A model generated the notes under the pieces. It did no database searches, had not been told where the DNA came from, and worked only from the letters and a program-made list of their open reading frames with translations. From Hymenobacter sp. YC55 (GTDB taxonomy: Bacteria > Bacteroidota > Bacteroidia > Cytophagales > Hymenobacteraceae): 64,000 bases of DNA. The DNA is taken from NCBI RefSeq assembly GCF_029433095.1, contig NZ_JARNTX010000001.1, forward strand, positions 1,116,001-1,180,000, given 5' to 3'. Both the position numbers and the translations under genes were made by a program. How positions within the stretch are numbered: position 1 is the stretch's first letter; every line of letters begins with the position of its first letter. This document shows positions 8,862-17,067 of the stretch, one piece after another.

Positions 8862-10052
8862 ATGAAAACCCTCGACCAGTACAACTTCAACGGCAAGCGT
8901 GCCGTGGTACGCGTGGACTTCAACGTGCCGCTTGACAAGGAGTTCAACATCACCGACGACACCCGTATCCGGGCCGCAACGCCTACCATTCAGAAGATTC
9001 TGGCTGATGGAGGCTCGGTGGTACTGCTTTCGCACCTAGGCCGGCCCAAAGGTGGCCCTGAAAACAAATACTCGCTCCAACACATTGTAGCGCGCTTAAG
9101 CCAGGAGTATGGCAAGGAGGTGCAGTTTGCGGATGATGCGCTAAAGGCCGAAGAAAAAGCCTATGCCCTGCAACCCGGCCAAGTGCTGCTCGTCGAAAAC
9201 GTGCGTTTCTATCCGGAAGAAGAAAAAGGCGACGAAAACTTTGCCGCGCAGCTAGCCAAACTCGGCGAAGTGTACGTGAACGACGCTTTCGGAGCAGCTC
9301 ACCGCAAACACGCTTCCACAGCCGTTATGGCTGCTCAGTTTGCGCCCCAAGACCGGGTGGCTGGCTACCTGCTCCAGTCGGAGCTAGACAACGCCCAGAA
9401 GGTGCTCGAACACGCCGAACGGCCCTTTACCGCCATCATGGGCGGCGCCAAGATTTCCGACAAGATTCAACTCATCGAAAAGCTGCTCGACAAGGTCGAC
9501 AACCTGCTGATCGGTGGGGGTATGGCCTACACGTTTGCTAAGGCCCAAGGCGGCAACATTGGTAGCTCCTTGCTCGAAGCCGACAAGATGGATTTAGCGC
9601 TGAGTTTGATACAGCAAGCCAAAGACAAAGGAGTTAACCTGGTATTGCCCACCGACAGCGTCATTGCCGATAAGTTTGCCAACGACGCCAACACCGCCGA
9701 AGCCAGCAACGACAGCATCCCCGACGGGTGGCTCGGGCTGGACCTCGGCCCCGAGTCGCAAAAAGCCTTTGCCGACATCGTGCGGCAGTCGAAAACCATC
9801 CTCTGGAACGGCCCGATGGGCGTGTTTGAAATGAGCAACTTCGCGGCCGGTACCTCAACAGTGGCCCAAGCCATTGCCGAAGCCACCGAAGCCGGCGCCT
9901 TCAGCCTTATCGGCGGCGGCGACTCTGCCGCGGCCGTCAACCAACTCGGCTTCTCCGACAAAGTATCTTACATCTCCACCGGCGGTGGGGCCTTGCTCGA
10001 ATACATGGAAGGGAAAGACCTGCCTGGCGTAGCTGCTCTGGAAGGGCGCTAA
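8862..10052 (+). CDS. pgk: Phosphoglycerate kinase
   Basis: 396 residues, the standard length, from the ATG at 8862 ([25 protein letters not shown]). It transfers phosphate between 1,3-bisphosphoglycerate and ADP in glycolysis. Visible hallmarks are [28 protein letters not shown], the nucleotide-site [18 protein letters not shown] and the GGGDSAAAV glycine loop. The in-frame extension upstream to 8781 is not homologous to the family. It is transcribed alone and ends in a very strong bidirectional hairpin. Confidence 0.97.
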   Translation: MKTLDQYNFNGKRAVVRVDFNVPLDKEFNITDDTRIRAATPTIQKILADGGSVVLLSHLGRPKGGPENKYSLQHIVARLSQEYGKEVQFADDALKAEEKAYALQPGQVLLVENVRFYPEEEKGDENFAAQLAKLGEVYVNDAFGAAHRKHASTAVMAAQFAPQDRVAGYLLQSELDNAQKVLEHAERPFTAIMGGAKISDKIQLIEKLLDKVDNLLIGGGMAYTFAKAQGGNIGSSLLEADKMDLALSLIQQAKDKGVNLVLPTDSVIADKFANDANTAEASNDSIPDGWLGLDLGPESQKAFADIVRQSKTILWNGPMGVFEMSNFAAGTSTVAQAIAEATEAGAFSLIGGGDSAAAVNQLGFSDKVSYISTGGGALLEYMEGKDLPGVAALEGR

Positions 10053-10063
10053 ACTCATCGGTT

Positions 10064-10132
10064 GCAAAAAGAAGCGGCGACTGTACGACTTGCGTAGTAT
10101 GCGCAAGTCGTACAGTCGCCGCTTCTTTTTGC
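10064..10132. terminator. Bidirectional terminator between pgk and a convergent gene
   Basis: A perfect 31-base-pair inverted repeat (10064-10094 with 10102-10132) with a 7-base loop. The stem carries A5 at its left and T5 at its right end, so it can stop transcription from both convergent genes. Confidence 0.85.
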
Positions 10133-10141
10133 AGCTTACTA

Positions 10142-10780
10142 CTAATTTACATAGGGCGTTTCCAGCACTTGACCCATGCTGCGCAAGGGCGGCATATCTA
10201 GGCGGCCGGTGAGGCGGGTGGCCAGTATCCGGGCTTCCTTCTCGCTCAATACGTCCAGGGTGCGTAGCCAGCGTAGCCGATGCAGTTGCGTGTCGATAAT
10301 GCCTAGCGGATTGATGTTGGCGTACTCTTCACGCAAGTAGGCTTTTGTCCGCTGCTCCAGCACCCTCGCAAATTTGTCGACGGAGGCGCGCTCAGATGGC
10401 CGGTCGGCGAGGGTGATATTGGCACGGGCGGTGCCGAGTGTGACGTGCTGCCACCAATTGCGCTGGGCATAAATTCCTCCCGCTACCAGCAGGCCACCTA
10501 CCACGAAGAGCCCCACCCACGTAGTTTCGGAAAGTGAGTCGGTGGTAGGAATAAGGCGTTGGAGCAGGTTGATGGAAAGCCATAGAACCGCCAAGGGCAG
10601 CCACGTAAGCTGCGGAGTGGTCCGTCTGCGAGTTACACGTACAGGTAATACCTCCTCGTACGGCATTTCAAATTCCACCACAGGACGACCGTCGCGGTTG
10701 CGCTGGCAGACATATAACCCGTTTGGGCGCAAGGCAAGCTGCGTGCTACCGGCCAGCAAGCGGCGCTGTTCTATAAGCAT
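10142..10780 (-). CDS. Unknown membrane protein
   Basis: 212 residues, not recognised. An N-terminal beta-rich segment (about 1-50) is followed by two predicted membrane helices (LTWLPLAVLWLSINLLQRL and WVGLFVVGGLLVAGGIYA), then a cytoplasmic charged tail. The layout resembles membrane-anchored PH-like or regulatory proteins, but that is only a resemblance. It is convergent with pgk and shares its terminator. Confidence 0.7.
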   Translation of the reverse strand: MLIEQRRLLAGSTQLALRPNGLYVCQRNRDGRPVVEFEMPYEEVLPVRVTRRRTTPQLTWLPLAVLWLSINLLQRLIPTTDSLSETTWVGLFVVGGLLVAGGIYAQRNWWQHVTLGTARANITLADRPSERASVDKFARVLEQRTKAYLREEYANINPLGIIDTQLHRLRWLRTLDVLSEKEARILATRLTGRLDMPPLRSMGQVLETPYVN

Positions 10781-10877
10781 TAGGGAGATTTTAAACCGAA
10801 ACGTGCTCCGATTTCTAGCATTGTGGCAGGGGAACTCTGCAATGGTTGCAAAACACCCTATTACACAAAGTTACCGC

Positions 10878-12107
10878 TTATTGAAACGGACTAGGAGTGA
10901 AGCACAGCACAAAAATAACCACCATCAGCCAGCCCAACACCTTACGGCCAACACTAAGCGGCGATTCATCCGGGGCGGGCGGGTGATAGATGCCCGTCAG
11001 ACGACCCAACATCAAACCAAATATCAACCACCCTGGATTGCCCATAGCTCCCGGGAAGGCCACTGTAACAGCTAGTTGCGCGGCCCACACGCCCAGGCTC
11101 AGCAATATGGCGCGCCGTGGCGTGGGCAAAGCTTTCTGGAATACTAGAAAAAGATAGGCGAAGTAAGGCAGCCCCCAGTAAAGCCAGGTTTCAGACGACG
11201 TTCTTAACGTAAACAGCCCTAATCCAGCATAGAAAATAAACACAACAAACAGCACCCCCGACAACCGGTTGAAGCGCCGAAAACCAAGCAGACCATAGAG
11301 AATGTGCCCCCCATCGAGCTGCCCGATAGGAAGCAGATTAAGAGCCGTAAAAAACAGCGCCAATATGCCTGCCAACAACACCGGGTAGTGCATCAGCTCA
11401 TTCGGATGGGGGATAAGTGCCGGATCAGCAAACAAATATTCCAAGCCCTGGTACAGCAGCGGTTTTGCCAGCGTGAAGCCTTGGCTGCCTTGGTACACAT
11501 ATTGGGCATAGTTGGCCCCGTAAGGGCGATACTCTGGGTGAATTTCAAACAGATAGTCTAGCGACGGCAGGTGCGTAAAGCCATAGATTAGCAGGGGCAC
11601 GGCCACCAAAAAGCCAGCCAGGGGCCCTGCCAACCCAACATCAAAAAATTCCCGGCGCGAAAAAATTCGGTCCTTTATTCGAATAACAGCGCCAAACGTA
11701 CCAATGCCGAGTATGAACGGAATATAGTAAGGCAGCGTCACCCGGATTTGGTTGTAGCGCGCCGTAAAATAATGCCCAAACTCGTGCACCGTAAGTACCC
11801 CCAAAAACGGCAACGAAAACCACAAGCCTCGGCGAAGCTCCGGCCACATTTGCTCGGTGGGCAACAAGAATATCTCTATCGGCAGAAAGTTAATGCTGCC
11901 CCGCGTGAGTTCTAGCCCCGCCAGCGTAGCCGTGACGAGCGTGACAATGAACAGCAATAGGTGCAGCAGTGCCGTGCGCCAACGGGGCGGGGTTGGCCGC
12001 TCGTAGCGCACAAAGGCCGCTCGTGCTTCCTCAACAGAGGTGAAGGCTGGAGGAGCGGGAGCGTCAGGAAAGGGAAGAGGCAGGGGCGTATTCTCGGGGG
12101 AAGGCAC
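10878..12107 (-). CDS. Site-2 protease family (M50) membrane metalloprotease
   Basis: About 409 residues if started at the GTG at 12105-12107; the longer ATG start at 12212 would overlap the HAD gene by 149 bases, so I prefer the shorter form. HEFGHYFTARY (about residues 108-118) is the zinc-binding HExxH motif, and NLLPIGQLDGGH is the third-ligand NxxPxxxLDGG motif of M50 enzymes. Multiple hydrophobic segments place it in the inner membrane, where such proteases cut transmembrane substrates. The start overlaps the end of the HAD gene by about 44 bases, so the two are probably translationally coupled. Confidence 0.88.
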   Translation of the reverse strand: MPSPENTPLPLPFPDAPAPPAFTSVEEARAAFVRYERPTPPRWRTALLHLLLFIVTLVTATLAGLELTRGSINFLPIEIFLLPTEQMWPELRRGLWFSLPFLGVLTVHEFGHYFTARYNQIRVTLPYYIPFILGIGTFGAVIRIKDRIFSRREFFDVGLAGPLAGFLVAVPLLIYGFTHLPSLDYLFEIHPEYRPYGANYAQYVYQGSQGFTLAKPLLYQGLEYLFADPALIPHPNELMHYPVLLAGILALFFTALNLLPIGQLDGGHILYGLLGFRRFNRLSGVLFVVFIFYAGLGLFTLRTSSETWLYWGLPYFAYLFLVFQKALPTPRRAILLSLGVWAAQLAVTVAFPGAMGNPGWLIFGLMLGRLTGIYHPPAPDESPLSVGRKVLGWLMVVIFVLCFTPSPFQ

Positions 12108-12741
12108 GGATGGCGGCAGGCAGAGCGTCGATGATAGTATGAGGCGGGGGCAGAAACAACGTGCGCAACCCCAGGCGGCGAGCCGTTTCGATATGTTGAA
12201 AACTGTCTTCAATGAAAAGAGTTTCTTCGGCCTTCCAGTTCATCTCGCGTAGCGCATGCTGAAATATTTCCTCGCCGGGTTTGCGCAAGCCTACCTCTTG
12301 CGAGTAAAACACCCGGTCCAGCGCATCCGCAATGCCATGCTCGAAACCGTATTGTGTCCGCAACCCTTCATTGAGGGTAGCAATGTGAATTTGATTGGTG
12401 TTGGAAAGCAGTGCCGTTTCGTGGCCTTGAGCGCGCAAGTCAGCAATAAGGGCTAACCGCTCGGCAGGCACATCCAACAGCATAGCGTTCCAGGCAGCAT
12501 CTAGTTCCTCGTCGGTGGCCTGTATGTTGTAGTGCGTGCGCAACCCCTCCCGAAACTCGTGCGGGGTCAAACGGCCGGTCTCCATAAGGTCGAAAATTTC
12601 GCCTTGCGCTGCCTGCGTGAAGGCAATTGTATCACCATGCGGGTGCAAGCGGCGCATGGCATCCAAGGTGCGCTGATAATCGATATTGATGATAACTCCT
12701 CCGAAATCGAAGAGTAGATTAGGCAGTTTTTGGGCTGGCAT
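12064..12741 (-). CDS. HAD-like hydrolase (haloacid dehalogenase superfamily, YihX-like)
   Basis: 225 residues with the four HAD motifs: motif I DFGGVIINID (the catalytic first Asp of DxD-type loops here reads DFGGV), motif II SNTN, a conserved Lys in GLRKPGEEIFQ, and motif IV FIEDSFQHIETA. A helical cap lies between motifs I and II. Members of this subfamily dephosphorylate small sugar phosphates. Its end overlaps the start of the M50 protease gene. It starts 145 bases upstream of the tRNA, in the opposite direction. Confidence 0.85.
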   Translation of the reverse strand: MPAQKLPNLLFDFGGVIINIDYQRTLDAMRRLHPHGDTIAFTQAAQGEIFDLMETGRLTPHEFREGLRTHYNIQATDEELDAAWNAMLLDVPAERLALIADLRAQGHETALLSNTNQIHIATLNEGLRTQYGFEHGIADALDRVFYSQEVGLRKPGEEIFQHALREMNWKAEETLFIEDSFQHIETARRLGLRTLFLPPPHTIIDALPAAIRAFPREYAPASSLS

Positions 12742-12886
12742 AGCGGGCAGTGATGAAGAAAGAAACAGCTTATGAAGTAAACAAAGGCGTCTTGTGCCTC
12801 AAATATTGCCTTCGCAATTGCAAACTTCATTGTAAAACCCGAAGTTTGCGCAGCCGAAATGCACTGCCTCTATTGCTTTTCGCGCC

Positions 12887-12960
12887 GGGCCTATAGCTCA
12901 ATCGGTTAGAGCAGCTGACTCATAATCAGCAGGTCACTGGTTCGATTCCAGTTGGGCCCA
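12887..12960 (+). tRNA. tRNA with CAT anticodon (elongator Met or Ile2)
   Basis: A 74-base cloverleaf: acceptor GGGCCTA paired with TGGGCCC, D-arm GCTC/GAGC, anticodon arm GCTGA-CTCATAA-TCAGC, T-arm with TTCGATT, discriminator A, no encoded CCA. The CAT anticodon does not by itself distinguish elongator methionine from lysidine-modified isoleucine tRNA. Its 3' end is the prophage attachment site. A 9-base-pair hairpin (12820-12828 with 12841-12849) precedes it; a clear promoter was not found. Confidence 0.95.
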
Positions 12961-12962
12961 CT
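12948..12962 (+). other. attL core, prophage left end
   Basis: CCAGTTGGGCCCACT, the tRNA 3' end plus two bases, recurs exactly at 63750-63764. The integrase gene starts 135 bases inside. This is the standard result of tyrosine-recombinase integration into a tRNA 3' end, which leaves the tRNA intact. Confidence 0.9.
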
Positions 12963-12970
12963 TATCTCCT

Positions 12971-13001
12971 CGTATTGCCGCTCAAAATGGGCGGCAATAC
13001 G
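12971..13001 (+). terminator. Stem-loop just inside attL
   Basis: An 11-base-pair stem (CGTATTGCCGC at 12971-12981, complement at 12991-13001) followed by GTTTTC. It lies 10 bases downstream of the tRNA, in phage DNA. The prophage thus seems to supply a new terminator for the tRNA, while the original one is left beyond attR at 63777-63809. An integrase arm-site role is an alternative. Confidence 0.55.
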
Positions 13002-13096
13002 CGTTTTCAAGGGTTTCTGCCCGCATTAGTTCGCTTCAATTTCCGGCTTAGCCGGATATAACCGGCACAAAACCATACCCAAATCCTACCCACACC

Positions 13097-14476
13097 ATGC
13101 CCCGTAGCCGTCAAGTAGTTTATGGAAAGATAGCCATCCACGTCTATTTGAGGCGTCCCGACAAGGAAAATTTCCATCAGGTCCGGCTCGTCGCCTACTT
13201 CCACGGCACTGATTTTTCCGTTTCACCGGGCCTTCGCATCCTGCCTTTTCGGGTAACCGGAAAAAAAAGAGAAGAATTATTTGAGCCAAAAACCGGTCGA
13301 GTCCTCTCCACCCACCCCGACGCGACCAAGCTCAACGGCCAACTCCAAGCTTGGCAACAAAAAATAGAGGATGCGTTCTGGAAGCTAGCCGGGCCGCTGG
13401 GGTTGACGCCGGTCACGCGCGAGATGATGGAGCAGGAGATGTTTCCGGAAGCCGTGGTGCGCGTGGCCGTGGTCGAACCCAAGCAACTCACCTTCACTCA
13501 GCACTACCAGCAGTGGGTGAAGGACTACACCGGCATTCACAAGGAGTCGTACCTGCGCAAGTTCAAGCACGTTCCCGAGCAGATCGAGACGTGGCGACCC
13601 AAGACGGTGGCCGGTGACCTGTCGGAAAGCTTTTGCCGGGAATACCTTAAAGATATGTTGTCGCGCAAGCAGGCCGACGGCTCGATTGCCAAGCAGTATA
13701 AATTTCTGCGCATCGTGGCCGAGCGCATCGGCTTGTCGAGTAAAGCCTCGTGGCTGCACTACTCCGACAACGCGGCGCCTCAGCTGGATCTGGAAAAAGA
13801 CGAGCTGCGCAAACTCATCCTTGTGCACCTGGAAGACCCGCGGCTATCTGAGGAGCGGGACCGCTGGCTGCTGCAGTGCTTCACCGGCCGGCGCGATGCT
13901 GACATGCAAGAGCTACGCGCCGAGCAGCTCACTCGCATCAGCATCGACAACGAGACCTCGGTGGCGGGCCTGATTCACGGCCAGACCAAAACCAGCAAAC
14001 AGGTGGTGGTGCCGATCCCACCCATGGCGGTGGCCATTGGCGAGCGGTGGGAGTGGAGCTTTCCCTACCGCACCAACCAGACGCGCAACGATTGGATCAA
14101 ACGCATCGCCAAGGAGGCAGGACTAAATCGGCTCTTCAACGACCTGCACATTAGTGGTGGCAATATGACCGACAACTACCGGCCCGTGCACGAGTTGATT
14201 GGCACGCACTCGGCCCGGCATACGGCGGGCTCCCTGATCCTAGAAGGGAGCGAGGGCGACAAGTCGTTGTCGGGGTATTTGCTCGGACACGCCACCACGG
14301 GCAACAGCAACACCGATATCTACGCCAAGGACAAGGCCAGGCGGGTAGCGCCCAAATTATTGCAGGCCTGGCAGCAGGTGCTGGGTGATTTATATGAGGC
14401 GACGCCGAATTGGGTGTCGACCGAGGAGGGTGGCCCCGTGCGCCACAAGCAAGCCCGTAACAAGAAGAAAAAATAG
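13097..14476 (+). CDS. int: Tyrosine-type site-specific integrase
   Basis: 459 residues. The N-terminal half holds an arm-binding-like segment and a SAM-like core-binding domain (about 130-215). The C-terminal catalytic domain shows CFTGRRDADM (first catalytic Arg, 265/266), TKTSK (Lys region near 298), HSARHTAGS (His371, Arg374), LGHATTGNSNTDIYAKD (His398 and the nucleophile Tyr409). It cuts and joins attP and the tRNA attB site. It faces inward from attL, as usual for phages that use a tRNA. Confidence 0.95.
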   Translation: MPRSRQVVYGKIAIHVYLRRPDKENFHQVRLVAYFHGTDFSVSPGLRILPFRVTGKKREELFEPKTGRVLSTHPDATKLNGQLQAWQQKIEDAFWKLAGPLGLTPVTREMMEQEMFPEAVVRVAVVEPKQLTFTQHYQQWVKDYTGIHKESYLRKFKHVPEQIETWRPKTVAGDLSESFCREYLKDMLSRKQADGSIAKQYKFLRIVAERIGLSSKASWLHYSDNAAPQLDLEKDELRKLILVHLEDPRLSEERDRWLLQCFTGRRDADMQELRAEQLTRISIDNETSVAGLIHGQTKTSKQVVVPIPPMAVAIGERWEWSFPYRTNQTRNDWIKRIAKEAGLNRLFNDLHISGGNMTDNYRPVHELIGTHSARHTAGSLILEGSEGDKSLSGYLLGHATTGNSNTDIYAKDKARRVAPKLLQAWQQVLGDLYEATPNWVSTEEGGPVRHKQARNKKKK

Positions 14477-14511
14477 TAGCTTCCTGCTCACCTTACTTAC
14501 TCCTATTGTAT

Positions 14512-14670
14512 ATGAGAAAATCACAGTTCTTTTCTGCGGAGCAAATCCGTGATGGTGAAATGCAGCAGTGGTTGGCCTTGTGGGATGAAAGCTATCGAAT
14601 AGTGGGCACGCACACCGTACGCGGTGCCGACGGAACAGATATACTGGTTATCATCGTCGAGCCAGAGTAA
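14512..14670 (+). CDS. Small hypothetical protein downstream of integrase
   Basis: 52 residues from the ATG at 14512 (MRKSQFFSAEQIRDGEMQQW, ending in ILVIIVEPE). It lies 35 bases after the integrase stop in the same direction and ends three bases before a strong terminator, which supports a real gene. An excisionase would be a natural guess for this place, but no helix-turn-helix motif is visible, so no function is assigned. Confidence 0.6.
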   Translation: MRKSQFFSAEQIRDGEMQQWLALWDESYRIVGTHTVRGADGTDILVIIVEPE

Positions 14671-14672
14671 GC

Positions 14673-14700
14673 AAAAAGCCCCGCATGTGCGGGGCTTTTT
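14673..14700. terminator. Bidirectional terminator between integrase unit and late operon
   Basis: Perfect 13-base-pair stem AAAAAGCCCCGCA/TGCGGGGCTTTTT with a two-base gap as loop. It sits between the convergent small plus-strand gene and the last minus-strand late gene. Confidence 0.85.
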
Positions 14701-14709
14701 TTGTAGATC

Positions 14710-15273
14710 TTACACCTGGGCGTATTCCCACCACGCTATCCCTGCCAGAGTCAGGCAGTAGAATGTGATGCCATTGACCAGAATATTGTGTAGTAGTTGC
14801 CGAAGCATGGGCCCAGCGACTGCCACCACCCGCAGGTCTTCGAATTCGGGTGGATAAGAACTATCGCGCGGGCCCCGAACTTTCTGCCACGCCCTAGTCC
14901 AGATATAGCGGTCGGGAAAGAAGGCCCCGTTTGGATTCCAGCTCACATGCCACTCGCCCACGTAGGGCAGCTTCCGGGCTACGTTGAGCCGAGGATTGAA
15001 ATCGAAGGTCCAGTAAGCCGCAGCGAGTGCGAGTAGGCCGATCAAGCTCAAGCCAAACGGCAGCCAGTAGCCCCAGGTAGGCAGTGAGGCCGCTACGGCT
15101 ACCACAATGGTGACGATAGCTCGCCAGGTCGCCCGCTGCCGGTGGAAGGTGCGCAAGAGTGAATTCTTGCTCCCATCCTCGGTGAAGCGCTTTACATCGA
15201 GCTTCACCCAGATGCGAGGATGCAGCCAGTAGAGCAGCCACGCGATGGGGTGGGTGAGTAGTAGCCAGATCAT
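14710..15273 (-). CDS. Hypothetical phage membrane protein, last gene of the late operon
   Basis: 187 residues with hydrophobic segments near residues 3-18, 52-70 and 75-92 (TIVVAVAASLP, PFGLSLIGLLALAAAYW), a soluble aromatic stretch (WHVSWNPNGAFFPDRYIW) and a C-terminal helix. Not recognised. Its ATG overlaps the upstream stop as ATGA, so it is translationally coupled to the 77-residue membrane protein. The lysis-cassette position makes a membrane-disrupting or conversion role possible, without proof. Confidence 0.65.
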   Translation of the reverse strand: MIWLLLTHPIAWLLYWLHPRIWVKLDVKRFTEDGSKNSLLRTFHRQRATWRAIVTIVVAVAASLPTWGYWLPFGLSLIGLLALAAAYWTFDFNPRLNVARKLPYVGEWHVSWNPNGAFFPDRYIWTRAWQKVRGPRDSSYPPEFEDLRVVAVAGPMLRQLLHNILVNGITFYCLTLAGIAWWEYAQV

Positions 15274-15503
15274 TTGTTGCGCTCTAGCTCTTTCCGCTCC
15301 AGCCGCTTCGTGTGACGGCGACTATCAAACCATGCTACGAGCAAGCTGGCTAGCACCAAGCCAAAGCAGATCCAATACATGCTGTTGCCATCGCCATTGG
15401 TGTGGTTGTCTCTGAAGCCCAGGTAAAAGGCGATGATGGCAAATGCCAACAACACAACGGCAGCCAGCAGGCCACCACTGGAGATGTTTTTAAACTTGAA
15501 CAT
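15270..15503 (-). CDS. Small two-helix membrane protein, possible second holin or antiholin
   Basis: 77 residues: two hydrophobic helices (LLAAVVLLAFAIIAFYLGF and MYWICFGLVLASLLVAWF) around a short polar loop, then a basic tail (RRHTKRLERKELERNK). This is the layout of many class II holins. It lies just downstream of the endolysin cluster and is coupled to the next gene by ATGA. The family is not recognised, so the role is inferred from shape and place only. Confidence 0.6.
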   Translation of the reverse strand: MFKFKNISSGGLLAAVVLLAFAIIAFYLGFRDNHTNGDGNSMYWICFGLVLASLLVAWFDSRRHTKRLERKELERNK

Positions 15504-15511
15504 GGGAGTAA

Positions 15512-15754
15512 CTAGTTAGAAGTGGTAGACTGTTTCATTTCCCGCTCCAACCGACGGCTGCGCTTAACAAAGGCGCGAATGTCCTGACGGTTCTTATGGC
15601 GGTAGTAGCGCACTACATGGTTGTAGCGACGCTGGGTCTTGCGGGCCTCCCGATAGGAGTAGCGGCGCGGTGGCTTTGCGCCCAGTGTATCCGTGGGCGC
15701 AGCAAACACGACCAGTGGGCAAAGCAGCAATAAGGTGAGCAGCAGGCGTGTCAT
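15512..15754 (-). CDS. Small exported basic protein
   Basis: 80 residues. A clear signal peptide (MTRLLLTLLLLCPLVVFAAP) is followed by a very basic mature part rich in Arg, Lys and Tyr (RRYSYREARKTQRRYNHVVRYYRHK). It would be about 60 residues after cleavage. The ATG overlaps the endolysin stop (ATGA). A cationic exported peptide in a lysis cassette might disturb the envelope, but the family is unknown. Confidence 0.6.
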   Translation of the reverse strand: MTRLLLTLLLLCPLVVFAAPTDTLGAKPPRRYSYREARKTQRRYNHVVRYYRHKNRQDIRAFVKRSRRLEREMKQSTTSN

Positions 15755-16542
15755 ATCGAGCTGATGCCTGGTGCTAGGGCGTCCAGGAAGATGTCGTAAT
15801 AGCCAGCAATCAGCTTGGCCTGGTCCATGCCGTTGATAATGCGTCTGGCATTAAGCGCATCGGCTTTGGGCCCAGCGAAGTAATCCGCCAATTTGCGGCC
15901 GGTAAACCACCCCCCTACCATACCCTCTACCAGCACCTTTACCGACACGCCGAGCGTGAGCAGCAGGTCAGGATTATTGAGCAAATCCTTGCCAATGAGC
16001 TGGCCGACCCGGTCGTAGTTCTCGTACCAGGTTAGTTGCACGAACCCCCGGCCGTAGTAGAACTGAACGGGATGCGTGTACGGCACCCGCTTGCCAGGGC
16101 CTTTGCCCATTTTCAGTTGCTTGCCGTAATCGTACTTCGCTCCATGCCCATACTCACGGATTGGCTCGAAAGTCTTCGCCGTTTCGTGGTAGACCGTGGC
16201 GAAGATATAAGCCAGGCTTTCCAGGTCTTTGTATTTGCTGTGGTAGTAGTCGCCAATGGCTTCGATACCAGTAACCTGTTTGGTGTTGAGGCGGCCACTG
16301 AAGAGCTTAAGACGGATGTGATCGTAGAATGCCGGCGTCATGGCAGGGTTGGGAATAAAAGAGGGGTGGAGGGACACGCGCCTAATCAGCCACTCAGGGA
16401 AGATGCCAATGCGGTGGTCGGCAAATCCTTTGCGCACGACACCTTCAATAGGCCAGATCTTTTGGTAGACGGAGCCGTAATGGCTTTGTATGTCGTAGGG
16501 CAGGTGTAGCAGAGGACAGGGGTAATCTTCCCAGAAGTGCAT
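15751..16542 (-). CDS. Endolysin with GH19 chitinase/lysozyme-like domain
   Basis: 263 residues from the ATG at 16540-16542; the longer frame would overlap the upstream gene. The catalytic part begins around residue 70 and shows YIFATVYHETAKTFEPI with the catalytic-type Glu120 and YYGRGFVQLTWYENY (162-176), both hallmarks of the GH19 fold used by phage muramidases. No signal peptide is present, so release through a holin is expected. It is flanked by holin-like and spanin-like genes. Confidence 0.88.
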   Translation of the reverse strand: MHFWEDYPCPLLHLPYDIQSHYGSVYQKIWPIEGVVRKGFADHRIGIFPEWLIRRVSLHPSFIPNPAMTPAFYDHIRLKLFSGRLNTKQVTGIEAIGDYYHSKYKDLESLAYIFATVYHETAKTFEPIREYGHGAKYDYGKQLKMGKGPGKRVPYTHPVQFYYGRGFVQLTWYENYDRVGQLIGKDLLNNPDLLLTLGVSVKVLVEGMVGGWFTGRKLADYFAGPKADALNARRIINGMDQAKLIAGYYDIFLDALAPGISSI

Positions 16543-16546
16543 GCAG

Positions 16547-16879
16547 TTAGGTGGTGGAGTCAGGATTGGATTTATCGGCAGGCAAGCCAAACTCCTTGTT
16601 CACCAACTCCACTGCTGCCGGCGCCGGCACGGCCGGCACGTCTTCGGGGTTCACCTTGTTCCAGTTGATCGCCTGTTTCGCTACGAAAATGGCCCCAGCG
16701 CTCACGGCGATGGCAGTTTTCAGCCACTCTGGATTAAGCCACGTCGGCAGGTATTCGGTGGCTGTAAGCAGAGCAACTGAGGTGGCGGCCAGCGAGCCGA
16801 ACAGATAAATGAGCTTCTTGAAAAACTTAGGAGTGGAAGAGCCCAATCGCTGCCACAACTCAAGGAAAAACTGCTTCAT
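16547..16879 (-). CDS. Putative holin
   Basis: 110 residues from the ATG at 16877-16879 (MKQFFLELWQRLGSSTPKFFKK); the longer frame is not supported because this ATG overlaps the upstream stop as ATGA. Two hydrophobic helices follow (KLIYLFGSLAATSVALLTATEYLP and LKTAIAVSAGAIFVAKQAI), then a Pro/Ala linker and acidic tail. Size, topology and position directly before the endolysin fit a holin. No named family was recognised. Confidence 0.6.
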   Translation of the reverse strand: MKQFFLELWQRLGSSTPKFFKKLIYLFGSLAATSVALLTATEYLPTWLNPEWLKTAIAVSAGAIFVAKQAINWNKVNPEDVPAVPAPAAVELVNKEFGLPADKSNPDSTT

Positions 16880-17067
16880 AATTTTCGGACGGGCTTGGGT
16901 GGGGTATAGGGATAGTAGGGCGAAAGCTCGCGGCCCCTTTTGTGGACCGGGGCTTGAGTAGTCGTGACAGGAAGCTGCCTGGTGCAGCCGTCGACTATGA
17001 ATAGGCCTACAAGTAGGCAGCACATCAGCAGGCCGTAGAGCAGGGCCTTGGTTTCGGGAGTCTTCAT
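16876..17067 (-). CDS. Putative outer-membrane spanin (Rz1-like lipoprotein)
   Basis: 63 residues. MKTPETKALLYGLLMCCLLVGLFIVDGC is a lipoprotein-type leader ending in a lipobox-like IVDGC, so Cys28 would be acylated. The mature part is 36 residues with a proline-rich end (YYPYTPPKPVRKL), as in Rz1-type o-spanins. It directly follows a protein with one N-terminal membrane helix and overlaps it by four bases. Size, lipobox, proline content and partner support the call; sequence homology to Rz1 cannot be shown. Confidence 0.6.
   Translation of the reverse strand: MKTPETKALLYGLLMCCLLVGLFIVDGCTRQLPVTTTQAPVHKRGRELSPYYPYTPPKPVRKL

Noticed and set aside
9527..9961. Minus-strand 144-codon frame inside pgk
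   Set aside because: Antisense shadow of a highly conserved gene.
14512..14670. Calling the 52-residue gene after integrase an excisionase
   Set aside because: No helix-turn-helix pattern is visible, so only position would support it.
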